From: Cristatella mucedo
Taxonomy: Eukaryota; Bryozoa; Phylactolaemata; Cristatellidae
NCBI GenBank assembly: GCA_009760855.2
Contig: WPIO01000046.1
Coordinates: 2,559,501 to 2,623,500, forward strand
Direction of reading: 5' to 3'
DNA length: 64,000 bases
The position numbers were made by a program, and so were the translations under genes. The first letter of the stretch is position 1. Each line of letters starts with the position of its first letter. Positions 1 through 14,300 of the stretch are shown in pieces. The notes beneath the pieces were generated by a model, which saw only the letters and a program-made list of their open reading frames with translations, was not told the DNA's origin and ran no database searches.

Positions 1-74
1 GATACCTCTGCCACGCCGATACCTCTGCCACGCCGATACCTCTGCCACGCCGATACCTCTGCCACGCCGATACC
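1..74. repeat. 17-bp tandem repeat, about 4.4 copies
   Basis: The unit GATACCTCTGCCACGCC repeats perfectly at 1-17, 18-34, 35-51 and 52-68, then GATACC begins a fifth unit. The array may extend left of the window. Confidence 0.95.
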
Positions 75-1289
75 GGCTGCCTGCCGGCCACCACACCACT
101 CAGGCCTGCCGACTGGGATAGGATGGCAATGGCTGGAAGGCTCACCGGCGAGCCAGTAAGAGCAATTAGTAAATTATCAAGTTCAGCAAAGAGGGCTGGC
201 TGCCAGTGGTCTCGATCGAGGCGCCAGCTAATTTATGTGCCGAAACAGGGCTCGGGTCAAGACAGGGGCAGGCAGAGCTGGGAGTTCGGCCGGCCCGCAG
301 CCGGGGATGGCACCGACTATTGGCCGAGGCCAATCCGTCGGTCGTTCATTCCAGGCTGCTGCCACTGCCGTGCGGTAGCATGCAACCTCCCTCGGCCATC
401 TCAGCCTTGCCAACGAACTCATCGGCACCAGTGGCTGAAAGCAGCCAACTTTCAGGCAGCCACTCAAGTCACTGACAGCAGCTTGACTGGGAGCTGGAGG
501 GGGACCGAGGAACTCGACTAATCGCTCCGTGTCTGTCGTCAACAAGGATGGACAGACGTCTCATCCCGCCCTCTCACTCCCTGCCAAGGGAGGAGAAGGC
601 TGCCTGGCACGTGATTGCAGCCGGCAACCGAATGATGTGGTTGCTCCTCAGCCTAGCCACAGCCATCGCCGGCACTTGGCCATAAAACATGCCAGCAGAT
701 CGCTGCTGAAGTCGCAAACGCCCGGTAGGATGAACGACGTTGGCCAGGAGCAGCAGGAGCAGGAACACGAATCCGGATCCCTCGGCATGAACCCACGCTT
801 GGCACCCAGACTAGTGATAATCGCCCACTGAAAACAGGAAACGTGGGAGGGGCTCCAACGACGAGCACAGCTAAGGCTCGACAGCGACCTTCATGGACAC
901 GGGACAACGTTGTCACAGTAAAGCCCAAAGAAGTCTTAAGAAGTCAGAAGGCAGCCCAGCGGCTAGCAAACGGCCGGCGGCCTGCGGGCAAAAAACAGAG
1001 CGCCCAGCAAGCATGCATGCTTGCGCAGTAATACAACAATGCCCATTATCTTCCAATCCAGCTAGATCACGTGAGCAAACTAAGGAAATGCATGGAGGTA
1101 TGGACGAGGTTGTAACAATGGCAGCACACCGGGGTCACCCTAGCGAAAGCAGAACGCCGGCTAGTTCGCGAAATTCTGACGGTCGGTAAATCGAGGTGGA
1201 AAAACACCGACAACCGCCGGGGATACCTATGCAGTGAGCATGTATCAAATACAACAGGTGACTACCAAGCCAAATCAACATTACCCATT

Positions 1290-1527
1290 GCTCTTTTCTC
1301 TTGGAGATTTGCATTCCAGACCGTTGGCGACAGAAGCTTTAGCTCTGCAGGTGGAACTGTGGACTGTGGAACTCACTTCCACCATTCTTACGAAACGACA
1401 ACTACTCCCCTGCTGCCGAAAGCCGCTTAGGCTGTGAGTGCGCTATACAAACCCCTCCTGCTTAACACCGACATGGTCTTTATGGCTTTGTTGAGTTACA
1501 GACGGAGATGCATTACATTACATTCCC
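1290..1527 (+). mobile_element. LINE-B 3' remnant
   Basis: The sequence resembles the LINE-B C-terminus (AGACCGTTGGCGACAGAAGC, GTGGAACTCACTTCC) with internal deletion. It runs into the LINE-B 3' UTR mark GAGTTACAGACGGAGATGCA and an ATTAC-rich tail. Same strand as gene 1. Confidence 0.75.
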
Positions 1528-1880
1528 CATACAGCTCCAAGCGAGCCAAGAGAGCAGCTGCAAGAACCATCCATTGTCAGTAGGTTACTTTCGTCGGCGC
1601 CTGCAGTGCACTTGCTTCGTGCAGTCTGCTAGGCGATCTGACTGGGGCTTGCGTGAGTAAAAAAAAGGGGGGGTGGTGGCCAGCAACTAGCTGACATCAG
1701 CACCGCCCCAGCTGCCGTGATGCTATTAGGGGCTTCGTCCGTCTGCAAGAGACGAAATGCTTCGCCTACACCCCACCCCGCTCTCCTCATCTGTTCGAAG
1801 ATCCTGCTGAACCATGGTTTCACTTGCGGCTGTCGTTGAGCAATCGACACAAGTGCAGAGCGACCGTGCTGTCTAACATC

Positions 1881-1905
1881 GGGGGGGGGGGGGGCCCCCC
1901 CCCCC
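1881..1905. repeat. G14 followed directly by C11
   Basis: Fourteen G then eleven C form a self-complementary G-run/C-run palindrome with no spacer. It could fold as a hairpin, or it may be an assembly artefact at a homopolymer. Confidence 0.95.
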
Positions 1906-3470
1906 GATTCGCAGGCGACCAAAGTCCTTTCTCATCGCGTCAGAATGCGAAGAAAGCAGCCGATCGCCGATCGTCGTGCGGCACGAACCGGCCAACTAGA
2001 GTCGCAGAATCCCGGATCACCTTGGCAGACCGAGTCGCTGTAACTGAAGTCGCTGTAACTGGTGGCCGGTAACCACGGGCCAACCAACAAACAGCTCTGC
2101 CTCCGCCCGCGCTCGCCTGCGCTCTCCGCGCACGCGAGAAAGTAAAGGGTCACTCATCATTAGTATTAATGTCACCGTAATTACTAGAGCAAGCTCTATC
2201 CACTCAAGGCCGTTGGCGTCTAGGGAATACGGCGCCGTTTCAAGTTAGGCAACCGAGACAGGGAACCGCGGTCGCTGCGCATGAGCCCGGATGAGCCCGA
2301 GCGAGCCTCCAGGCTGCTGTACGGCCAGCCTATTCGACTGGCAGAAAACCGCCCAACCGCCTGCACCGCGCTCCGAGCCCAAACGGTGCGCCGAAGCTGA
2401 ACGTCATGGGCGTCACAAGCGGGACCCTCTCGCTCTCAGTCGCAGCTCGCGACGGCAATGCTGCCTATTCCATCACTTGCATGCAGAGGCAGTGCAGCGG
2501 AGCACAGCCAGCGCAGATCTAACAGAGCGCGGGGACCTGTTCGGCGAATGGCAGCCAACAGCACGAACACAAAGATGAAAACGCGCTCCGCAGACCGCCC
2601 AATGCGAATCAGCCCGTACACTCATCAAGCAAACACTTAGGGCACGGCGAACAGACGCAAATATCTCGACAGTTTACGTTTCTTTTGGGACGACTTACCG
2701 GAGCATACAGAATGAAACACAATAAGACAAGCAACTGTTGCGGCAGCGACCTCTCCGGCCATTTATCGACTCCTAATGCGCGGCCTCGATTTCGCTACTG
2801 GCAAGGAGCACAACTCCCGCCACAGCCGGGTGCATTGGTCTTTCTTGCCCTTCATACTTTTAGCGAGCTAGGAGTGCTTCTAGTAACCTGCTTCACTTGC
2901 TTGTTTTAATACAAGGGCGTGCCAACGAAATTTTTTAACAAATTCAGCGAGCCACCACTAAGGCATAACCTCGCGGATATGCAGTTGATCGTGTCTCTAG
3001 GGCCGCTACACGTTCCCGAGACATCTTTCGATTTGCGACGCTCTCAGCACCGTCGCGGTCAAGGGACGCGAACGCCGCACGTTCGTGACCACGCGTTCGT
3101 GGCTACGCGTTTGGCGTAGATGAAGTGAACCTTCGGTGCCCTTCGCAGAATCATAAAAATAAAAAAATTTTTAGGGCACACCCCGTAGTGACGGCGCTTC
3201 CTCAGAAATGACTAACTGTTGAGTTATTGCGCGCTAGGTCAGCAAGATCAGCCTCTGCTAACTAGTCGTGAGGTAGGCACACCCTTAGGGCGGGACCGCG
3301 AGTGTATCAGCTCGCTGCGACCATGCGCGTGGGACCAGTGCAAGGGGGCTAGACCCCCCTTCCACCCCTCCTCCCCAGTCGGAGCGGCGAGTGACGCAAC
3401 AGGAAGCGATGGCAACCTCAATTCCGTATAAGGTTAAGGTTAACCGATAGGATTTCGGGGCGCTCTGGGA

Positions 3471-3480
3471 CAGATATAAC
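3471..3480 (+). promoter_or_regulatory. Possible TATA-like element of gene 1
   Basis: CAGATATAAC lies about 40-46 nt before the gene 1 start codon in CpG-rich sequence. It could position transcription only with a very short leader. A 5' non-coding exon further upstream is equally possible. Confidence 0.25.
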
Positions 3481-3517
3481 CGGCCGCACCTCGCAATCTG
3501 CGAGCATACGCAGCGCC

Positions 3518-3616
3518 ATGAGTACCGTGGTGCTGTCGCGGAGGGACAACTCGATGCCATGGGGCTTTCGCATGCAAGGGGGCTTGGACTTCAGCGCCCC
3601 GCTGACTATCGCGAGG
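3518..3616 (+). CDS. Zasp-like: Gene 1 exon 1: start codon and first half of the PDZ domain
   Basis: This exon encodes 33 residues from the ATG and ends in phase 0 at AGG|GTAAGT. The family signature [18 protein letters not shown] is present: the GFR carboxylate-binding loop and the first beta strands. Human LDB3 and fly Zasp52 have closely similar N-termini. A TATA-like GATATAAC sits about 46 nt upstream of the ATG, but no transcription start can be fixed. Confidence 0.93.
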
Positions 3617-6096
3617 GTAAGTCCTACTTCCTACGTTGGTGGCTCCTGCTCCCTCTGTCTGGCTTAGAAGCGGCCCCACCGAGGAGACGCAAACGACCTA
3701 CGCGACCCGGCCCGGAAGCGATAGCCTCGAGTCCGAGCCCACCAAAACTTGAGCCGGAGCCGGGCGAGCGGCGGGGGGGGGGGGGGGGGCGCGGGATTGG
3801 CGATCGCGCCGCCGTATCGCGTACCGATTTCCTGCGGTCGGGCTAGCAGCCGCATGGCATGTCTTCTCGTGCCCGCCCTGGTTGTAGCGAACCGTCACCG
3901 CGAACGACCGCTGCTTGCTGCTGCTGCTGCTGGGCGCGCGTCGTCGCGCGAACTCGGCGAGCGGTCTGGAGGCTCCAGGGGACGCGGCCGAACGGCCCCA
4001 GCCGGCTCGGGTGCCAAGCCGACGTGACCTGTATGTCAGCTATCCTGAAATCTGGCTCCAGCTGTTCGGCGCTCCGCTCATTGAAGCTCAGAGACTCACT
4101 GCGAATCGCCACCGCGTCTTGTCGCACTTGCTGCGAACGTTTTTCGCACGGTTTTTCGCTTCGTGATTTTGAGCCGCTGTTTGCCCGGCTGCCACAAGTA
4201 CACGTACCGGCAGACGTCAAATTTCGCGAGCTCGAAATAGTCGCTGTCTTAATCTCGCGAGTTCCCTCCTAATCAGACGGAACGTCAGAGCTCCACCCTT
4301 AAAGGTGGCCGAGACCATCGGTTACCGATCAAGTGTGCAAAAACGTTGGCAGGTGGGCTGCAGCTTTCTTCAAGCCTCCTGAAACCAGGAGCCAAAGTGA
4401 TTGCCGCCCTAGTTTGGCCCAGGGGTTAAGGTACTTGTCTTAGACAAGCTGGGTAGATTCAGTTCTCTTGTGGTGCTGTAAAAATTAACTATTTCCTTTT
4501 ACGTGTAGCTCGCTATTAGCCAAATACACTAACCCATGCTCGGGATACGAGCCGCTTCAGTACTTACAAATAATCACAATAGCTGCTTCAGTACTTGCAA
4601 ATAATCAAAATAACCTCTTTACGAGGTGAATTGTACGACAGGCAGTAAACAAGTCGCATATGCAGTTCCTCTATTCACCCTTCAAAGCATTGCATTTCAG
4701 ACTCGATGGCTGTATGACTGGTGACGTTTGGAGATCGGAATAGATCCGTGCTGAACCTACTTTCCAATGAACTTCTAGCTCAAAGTCTTTCTGCTGACTT
4801 TGTGTGGTGTGTATGACCCTTGCCTGAACTAGGACCAGGCATACTAGGATGCCGAGTGGCACCTGAGACAATCAGGCTACACACTTTGCTGTGTTGTGCT
4901 CTTCAGCAAGTGTTCATTTAATTTTATGTGGTGCTGCTTCGTGTTCTTACATTGGAAGTTATTGTATGGGGTCTGGATTGACTGCAACTTTCTCTCGAAA
5001 TTGATATCCTATATGTTTTAGCCTCTGGTGTCAGACGATCTGTATCAATATAATAGTCTTGAGTTGGTAAAGCACTTTATCAATCGGTCTGTTGATTCAA
5101 TAACATTTGTTCTATCGGCCAGTTGGTCGTGATCGTGTGCTAAATGCAATGATGTCATAGCAGCTTCGAGCATTGCCTTTGTAATATGGGTTGTGTTGGC
5201 TTATGTTGCTTGCTGATTTTCATGAATATGTTTTAGCAGTTGCTGCTATAGCTAACGATGTCCCTTCCATATGAACCGGATACCTTTCAAGTTATGCTGT
5301 TTTTCTTGTCAGACCATGACGATGCTTGAAGCCTCAGGTCGGATGGGCTTTATTACACACATTCACAGCTGGACACGTGGATTGTGCGCACACAGCATGA
5401 GCAGTGCCTTGGCTACCAGCCAGAACTGTCAACTGCTGGTTGTGTACTCTGGACCTTGGGCACCACCATCTTGGCAGGGTAGTCCGCCATACATTGATTG
5501 CATCTGAGGTCTGCTGTTTGAGTTATTCGGCACTCCCAGGACTGTTGACAGCTGCTGCTTGGCATGAACACGTGTCCATGTCATAAAGAGTTTCGGCTGA
5601 GTATTAGCTGGCAGTCCCATCTGTGGCCACCATTCCCAGGACATGAGGTGGCAATGACATCGCCTGCACTTGCATCGGGGTGAATGCGACTCTTACCTGC
5701 CCCCTCTAATGTCGGCTGTGGAAAGGAGATACACCTAGGCCGATAGCCTTTAGCCCAGGACGTAAGTTGCTCACTCTTCACGACCGAGGTCGTTGTTTGA
5801 ATCTTGCAGGGGGCGATCCTTTATTGCCAAGTGCAGGCGATGGTGATTGCCACTAAGGCTTTTCTGCTGCTATACAAGTGAGGCTGTTAAATCATCTAAT
5901 ATATATCTTATAAAAACGCATGAAAAATGCTTACTGCAGCTGTTCCTGCTGCAGTCGGTCTCAACCTGGAATGGTCGCTCAAGTCGGTCGTGGAGGAAAC
6001 CATCAGGCCCACGCTTGACGGCATGCCATGGCTGTCGGAAGGCCTTCCGCTGCCCTTCCCTTACGAGCCTTAGTAACCACAAGTTTTTATAAGCTG

Positions 6097-6159
<63 letters not shown>

Positions 6160-7021
6160 CTGAGATTATATATAATGTTTCTGCTCATGAGCACGCTGCT
6201 TAGTATTTTAATTGATTGTGGAAATCACTAGGTTGTATTGTGTTGCATTCAACTACCTGATGACTGGCAGTGCTCCTATTGGCATAAAAGCATGACAGGC
6301 AGGCAGATCGTTTGCAAGTCATAGGGGTTAGTTAATGCATAGGACGCGAGATAAACCGGAGCTTCACTTCTTGGTCATACCAGCCGGTGCATCGCATTGG
6401 AGCAAAGAGCAGCATGTATACCACGATTTCTTGTTTCAAAAAATTACTTAATCAATCAGATAGCAATCTTTGTCAAGGAGAAACCCATCTGAGTTACATG
6501 GTTTGGAATGGGATAACCATAACATCGGCTGTCAATTACAAAGAAGTACAATCAACCAAGTGTGTCGTGCTGTATTGTAAAAAAATAGTACAGCAAACAT
6601 TTTTATTAGTTGCCTTGCATGCTTCAAGTCGGACTCTGTTAGTTAGTAGTGGGTGAGGAGGTCCCATATACTGCAGTTTGCCATGTTGCTCGATTGCTTT
6701 CGTCAGCCTAAGTGGCTGGTCGTTAATCGTGAGCTTCTAAGCCGGATCAACGCTCGAGGCTCTGCTCTGCCACCCTTCCTTCTCCTTCAGCTTATGGGTA
6801 ATGTGAGCCTGCTGCACTGCCGGCTCGGTGAGCAGCAAGTGCAATTGGCCTTGCAACCGAGAATGTTGATGACCCCGGATGCCCAAGAATGCTCATGATT
6901 AGACCATGTCTGCCATAGGTTCCATCTGTGCTTAATGTGGCTTCCCCAAGCAAACCGTGTTGATGCCTTAATTAGCACTAAACCCTACATTGATTGCTTT
7001 TGGGCATTGAGAGAAGAGTGA

Positions 7022-7083
<62 letters not shown>

Positions 7084-7847
7084 GGATTTTCTTCAGATGA
7101 TGGTACACCATGATCAATGACCCTAGACATCGCTAGACATGTGAGTGTTGCCCTGACTAGTGGACAGCTGCATTCGTATGCGGATATCCTACCCCTTTAT
7201 CCGAGCAGCTGATAGCATGGAATGTGACTTGCCCAGCATTGCATGTGGAATGCGCTGTATCAATACTAGCCTCAGCAGCCATAGCAGCAGCAGCAGCATT
7301 TCTAGCAGCGGTGCAGCTGGTGGGACATGATATCCATTGCCTGGCTCCTGGGCAGTGCCCAGACTCGTGGGTCGAAGACTGTGCTGCCGATCTTAAAAGC
7401 GATGCCTTCCATGAGCAGGGCACCGTCAGCTCATACGTCATTTTTTGTGCTATTATCTTGACCAGCTTGGGTGATGTTTAGTCCGAGCCATGCCAGGCAA
7501 GCATTAACCGAGAGCTTCTTTGCTTTCCCTACGTTTGTGTCCAAAGACTCTTACAAAGAATCGATGAAGCAGCCTGCATTATGGCAGATCGGTACGGGTT
7601 CTAAAAGGACGTGTTTCTGCTTCGGTCACGAACTTCTAGCTTCTTGCATTAACCTCGCCCATTATTTTGAATGGTAGAATGTGTGAATGTGTGAATCAGA
7701 TAACTGTCTCTATATCAACAAAAGCAGTCTTGCCAGTGAACCGGAGAACCAAGAGAGGTCAAGCTAAGAGAGTGAACACGAGAGAGAGAGAGAGACAAAC
7801 AAGCAGGGAAATGGAGAGACAAAGAAAGCAGGGAAATGGAGAAACAA

Positions 7848-7879
<32 letters not shown>

Positions 7880-10800
7880 GCTATACAGAGACGAGCCCTT
7901 ATGGTGTACGGCTACTAGGAAATGTTTTTGAACAATCTGGGAATCGCATGCTCTGCAATGCTAAGGAGACCTAACCGAGAGTACTGAGAGTATGAGATCC
8001 TACTTGTTGATGTTTGCTAGAGCTTATCCGTGGCCCTGTAGACTTATTATTAAGAGCCTCTAGTTCGTACCATCTCGTGAGACCTACGAGGGTGTATCAA
8101 CTTGGTATGATTATTTGCACTGCAATAACCATGCAGCTTATAGCATATTCATGCTTATTTTAACTCGGGTTCATTTTCATGACTTGCTCGAGCTAGCAGA
8201 AGTTTTGCTTACCATGTCCTGTTGTCTGGGGGCAGACAAGAAGTTTTTCATAAAATTTGCTCCTGCCACAGAGGACCCTTGGTGTTGCCTTGCAATTCGG
8301 GTTGGTGGCTCCCTGTGCTCGTATGCTATACAGCTGCTGGGTGAGATTACATGTTAGTTTAACATGAGCTGCGGTGTGCATCCATTTTTGCTAGTGTTCA
8401 GAGGAGACACCAGACAGACTGCTTTTGTTTGGCAGTTGCAGCTGTGGCAGCACGACTTACTAGGCTAGGCTAGGCGGTCGGATATGCTGCTACTACTTGG
8501 CTAGTTCATATGACCCACAACACTAAGTCCGTGCTGCTGCTGCTGCTACTGCTGCTACTGCTACTGCTTCGAAGCCGGCACGTGAGTCCCTGGGCATGTC
8601 TAAAGCTGGTTTGTCCTCCTTCATAATTGATCGTTAACTCCAGGTGCACTCCTCTGACTTGTCTCCCCCTCCCATTCAAGCATAGTTTTCTGTATGTGTT
8701 GCCGACGGTTGTAGGTGACGCCAGGCACAGTGGCATCTAACGCTGGACTTCAGGCAGGTGACATCATTCTTTCGGTGAACGGCCATGACCTTAGTAACGT
8801 TAAGCACAGCGATGCTCAGCGAGTCATTCTGGATGCCGGTAACAGCATCACGTTCAAGCTCAAGAGGTACTCGTCTCCGGCACAGCCGACTGTGTGCGGC
8901 GCCGCTTTGTAGCAGCATGCGCATGGCGGCCCGCTCGTGCGGGCAGCTATTCGCACTGCGCGGTGCGTGAGTGCATGCAGTGCGCCATAAGTGTTCAGCC
9001 TCGTGCAGCAGCTGCTGGTGGGCGGGAGGGTTCATGTTGCCACTGCCGTCCCTCACCGGGTGCTGCTGCAGATGTGCAATGATGCTTTCTGTTCTTTTCT
9101 TGTTTCAGTAAGGTCGGCTACAGCGCCGCCGGCGGCGGAGGCACCGCCGCACCGGTAGCCGGTGTGCGCACTGCATCTTATGACGGTATCGACAGCACGG
9201 CTGCCACAGCAGCTATGCAGAATCTCAACATCGGCAGTGTTGGAGGGTGTGTATGTAGTGCAGGTGCTGCTGACCCTGCATTTTTTTTTCGTTCGGTGAT
9301 CAGTTAGTGGCCACGCCTTCGATTCACAGTACCCATCACTGTATAGTAGTTTGCAGCCTGAAATTTTTTTTAAATGTTCATAGTGTCAACTGCTGTCAGG
9401 CTTGCTTCGTAATTGCTAGGTTTTTCTTTCCTACTTTAGTAATAATATTTATATGACAATATAATAATAATATAATTAATTAGGTAATAGTAATATAATT
9501 TAAGGATAGTTAAGCCTGAGAAAGGGGAAGAATGGATGTGGTGCAGGTCGGTGAGAATGTGGCAGTTGTGACACTCACGTTAGACAAGCTAAGCTGTTAG
9601 CATATTTTGGCCCGAGCAGAAAACCCTGCGAGTAGTTACAGAAGTCTAGACAGGATGTCACAAATGCATGGACCAGCTTAGCTGTGGTATCCTTATCCAA
9701 GCGAGGTGTCCCTATTTAAGCCGGCCCGAGTTTCCGCAGCAGTGTGTAGTTTTGACATGCTGAAAGGCAGAGATGGGTCAATTCAGGAGTGCAGCTAAGT
9801 GTCATGTGCTTAAAAAAAAGTCTAAACTGTGCATGCTAGTACCTTGGTTTTCTTACCAGGTGCAAAAAACATGCAACATGACTGTTTTGCTGTATCTGGA
9901 GCTATTTTTAGCTTTCTTCCGACTTGGTCAACATTTTCGAAGGACGTTACTTTTTTGTAGCTCTGTCTGAGCACTTCAAAGTAAGATACACTGGTTATAC
10001 CAAATATCCTCCTCTGAAAGTTTATAACGCCCGATTGTTGTGCATTTTCTCAGCAATCAGCAAGAGCTTGGAGCATGCTATTGTGAAAATGTACAACCAT
10101 AGGCCTGACATAGTTCAAGATGGTGTAAGAAATCGATGATACTGTAGAAAAGAAAAACCGCACAACAGCGTTTTCTGATTAACAAGGAATTCAAAATTAT
10201 TTTATAGTATTTCCTGTCGTAACTCTCGGTTTGCCAAATGTGTGTCCTAAATTAAACTCCCTTCCCAAAATTACATTGGAAATTTTTTAGTGCATGCAGT
10301 TCAATGTGGTCTGACATCTCGTGTGTATGCCTAGAGTTCAGAAGTGGTCTTATATGCTTCCACAGGATTTTTTTAATCACGAAACGTGGCTGGCTGGTTT
10401 CTCGCTCTAACTTCATCGATTTCTTGCACAGTCTCGAACCAGGTCTGGCCTCTATTTGTGCATGCCCGAAACCAGATTTATCAAACCTTGAGCTTTGGTG
10501 GAGATACCTTTTTCGTGAGAGCAATACTTGGCCTAACCAAAAATTTATACTTTGCCCTGTTCTGAGGGTGCTGCCAAAAACTATCCATCAATAATCACAG
10601 TTGTATCTGATATCGCTTGAAACTTCCAAGCAAGGTAATATTGAGTGCTTGTAACACCCAGTAGGGCTAATTGAGGGGGAACATTTGTAGCATTTACTGC
10701 TGCTTTATACTAATCCTTCCTGGTGGTAAAAACTCTTTCTTGGCCTTGATTTTGTATGACCAATGTTTGAGATTTGTGTTGATTTCGAAGTTATGTGGAT

Positions 10801-11270
10801 TTTCGGGCTTGCACCATATGTACGTATGTAAGGCCTGCCATGGTTTGGTTCCTTCATACCTAGCTTAACTGCTGCATCAGTTTCAGCCTCATCGTGCCCT
10901 CTATGGACAATAAATTAGCTGTTCTATTCCTCCACTTAAAGACCGTTGGTGACAGAAGCTTTTGTTCTGCAAGTCCTAGACCTGTCCTGTGGAACTCACT
11001 TCCACAATTCTTATGCATTGACATCTACTTTCCTGCTGCCGACAATAGCACACCCTTTCCAGCCGTCCTGAGCTGCTACTTCCATGTCACCTACTACCTC
11101 AACTGCTCTCCTGACTCAGCTGCTGCTTCTCACTTTCTTTTTGTTGTGAGAGGTGAATTATTTTGGCTCCGAATCGGCCGCTTGGATCTTGAGTGCGCCA
11201 TTAGAAACTCTTATTCGTAACACCCACATAGCCTGTGTGGCTTTGTGGAGTTACAGGCAGAGATAAACGC

Positions 11271-11348
<78 letters not shown>

Positions 11349-14300
11349 GTGTGTGTGTGTGCGTGTGCGTGCGAAGGCGTGCGGTTGTATTTATAGATTA
11401 GTCGATAAATAGATTGTAAAATATAGATACACATTGTCATACCTGAGTACTTTTGTGGCCTGTATGATTTATCACTTTCTCTTTTGACATACTTGTCTGC
11501 TGGGCTAGCGACTTGTTGAACTGGATGATTGCAGAGGTATTTATAATGTGTGAGAGAATAACAAAGCAGCAAAGGTGGTGTCAGTGGGACTAACTTCCAT
11601 TCTCCCAGTTGGTTTGACGCTCGTGACTATAAGTACCTTAGGCGCTGGGTGTTAGCATGCCTAGCAAAGGGTCTTGCTCTGTGGTTGGTTGGTTAGTTAG
11701 TTCACGAGATGGGCAACTGGCATGCCAGAATGTGTGGTCTGTGCACACAAGCACTCACTCTCACCGGGCTGCCAGAGGAGGCTGTGTAGTACCACCGGTG
11801 TGGCAGTGTTTGAGTGCTAAGTGCAGACGGCCATCCTGAAGTCATTGAAGCAATTGATTGTCGTTGCTTCTCTTTAGTTTGTTGACTGCATCAAATTATT
11901 GAATGAAATAATAGCAGATACCAGTCCTACCTTCAAAAGATTTGTCTTTGCCGGTTTCTAATGTATCCGTGTTGCTGATGCAGCTTCCAAATGTTTGAAC
12001 ATCGGCAACAACAAAAAGAGGAATGGGAGGTTTTGTCAACAGTATCCCGTCACTTACTCTTAACTCGTGGTGCTTGTAGCTCTCCAGCCCCTGTTTGACC
12101 TGTAGCGGGCAAACGTTTCCAGCAGCCCTTCCTATTTCTGATGAAGCAAGCGCGGGTATAGTAGCACAGTGCTTGGGGAAGGAGGAGCAGAAGGGTGAGT
12201 GGGAGGAAAGGGTCTGAGAAAAGGGAAAGGGTGAGTTTTATTCCCTATATGAGTTTGCGAATGAGAAGCTGAATGTGGAGACACTGCTTGCTACAGTGAA
12301 AGCTTAGAACATTTCGACACCTTGTGTGACCAGGTTCTGTATCATAACAAGTCATTGCTGGTTATTTGAGCTGAATTTGTGTGATGCGGGGATCATCATG
12401 AAGGTTAAGTTTGAAGCTACCATTACAAAGAGGAGACCAGTTGTTGACGTGTGAAGGCCGACCAGGAATACAATTTGTATTGTCCAGTATATTTCCAACA
12501 AGGCAGTCTTGTAACTATAAAAATCAGGCGTGAAAGCAATTTAATCTTGGTTATTGCTTTTTACAAATGTCTTTATTGCTACCAGAAATAGTCTGTTGAT
12601 GCATTGGTTTTTAATTTGAACTTAGAAATGTGTTTTCCTCTCATGTAAAACTAGAAACAGGCCCGCGAGAATTATGCAGTGGCAAGTGATGCATCTCTCT
12701 TTACTTCTCGGGCTAAAGCTGCTTGCAGTATAGTTTAGAATTGATGCTCATGCTCAGATGGTCAGCAGATGCTCGGTGTCGTGCTATAGAGGTACAGACA
12801 CTGGCATCAGCTAGTGCATTCACATGCGAATGTGCCAGGTGACGTTCTGACAATCACGACCGTGCTAGTACCAAGGCAAAATAGTCTTTAATTTTTTACC
12901 CTGGCATCTAAAAGAATCATTTATCCTTTGCATTCACGCTGCAACCTTGAGTGACCCTGCAATAATTACATTTAAGCTCTTTTCGCCCTGCACCCGGCTT
13001 TCATTCTCCTACCGAAAGAAATCGGGATTTTAATTCAGTCATACTACTGGCCATCTTAGTCACCCAAGCTCACGTTAACTCACGTTGATGCTGTTCTTTC
13101 GTGAGATGGCCTGCTGCATGCTGAGCGAGCGATAGTGCTCAGTGAGATACTTGCTTTGTGCCTTGTAGTTTTTGTCCTCTTGTCTGAGTTGCCACTAGAT
13201 ATTGCAACCTGCCAGCAATGTATTTGCAATCGCAATCTTTCCTTTAGCAAGACTCGCATGATGGTTTCTCCTTTAGTGCTGGCATATCCTCAGGGTTACC
13301 ATGTAACCAGAGCCTTCGTTGATAATGTAAACTTGCTTAGGCTCTGCCATTTGGTTTGTGTGCTTTCATACGACTCCTGCAGCAGCAGCCTCGTACTTCG
13401 TGCATGCTGCCACGTTAGCCATGGGGTTTTGTCTTGCTTTCTGGCAGATCTACTCGTATATGTTGATTATGCATGTTGATGCCACTTATTAGTGGGCACA
13501 TTAAAAAAACCTGAAAGGGATGGGCAGTTGAATAAAAGGTCTAGAATCATGCAAAAGCAACTACTGCACTTGGCAGTTGGCACTGCTGCATTCTCACCTG
13601 GAAGTACATGTTTCAGCTGTTTTTCCGAATTGATCCATGCATTTGTGACTTCTCGTTTCGACTCGTGTAACTTACTGCTTGCTGGTCTATCGGCCTGTGC
13701 AATCAGGCGCTTACACTTGGTGCAAACCTCTGCAGCCAGGCTTTAGCAGTGCAGTTGCCACATCACACCACTTCTTGCCAACCTGCACTAGCTCCCAGTC
13801 AAACAGTGTATCGACTTCAAGGTTCTGTGACTCACTTTTTAGTCCCTTACTACTTCCTCGCTAGGTTAGGCACCAGACTACCCACTTTTTGAATCAATCG
13901 TTTAGCTATAACTTGTACGAATATCAAAAGAAGCTAAAAACGCACCTGTTTATCACAGCATTTAGTAGGTCCTTGTGATTTTTCCTTTGTGTGCTTATGC
14001 GTGCTGACACTGTGCATGGTGCCACTAACCGTATTTACATGTTGACACTTTGCATGCCACTGCTAACTATGTTTTGACGTTGTGCATGTTACCGCTAATC
14101 ATTTGATTATGCTTCCTTTTCAGCAAATATAAAATGCCTAGAAAGAGATTGAGTTCTCTGAGGGTGCTGTACAAATGTAGTTATTAATATTATTACCTAG
14201 GAGGCTGGTGAGCCTGCTAGATGGTTATGGCTTCTTGTTTTGCTTTGGCACCTGGTGCCTCGTCTGATTGGCTTAACACAACGCTATCTATGATGTTCTT

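Larger units (their letters stand above)
75..3517. other. CpG-rich upstream region of gene 1
   Basis: No gene is supported here. CpG dinucleotides are frequent and many short open frames result from high G+C. It contains a LINE-B 3' remnant (about 1290-1527) and a G-run/C-run block at 1881-1905. A 5' exon or promoter of gene 1 may lie here. Confidence 0.6.
3617..8714. other. Gene 1 intron 1
   Basis: The first 700 bases remain CpG-dense (to about 4290), then the sequence turns abruptly CpG-poor. It holds a deleted SINE-A (4411-4485), a SINE-B (5770-5905), an (AT)n array, two (GA)n arrays and several CAG/CTG-like short runs. No exon is supported. Confidence 0.7.

Noticed and set aside
123-1189. 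Several overlapping open frames of about 100 codons at the window start
   Set aside because: Overlapping in different frames and both strands, no domains, as expected from high G+C content.
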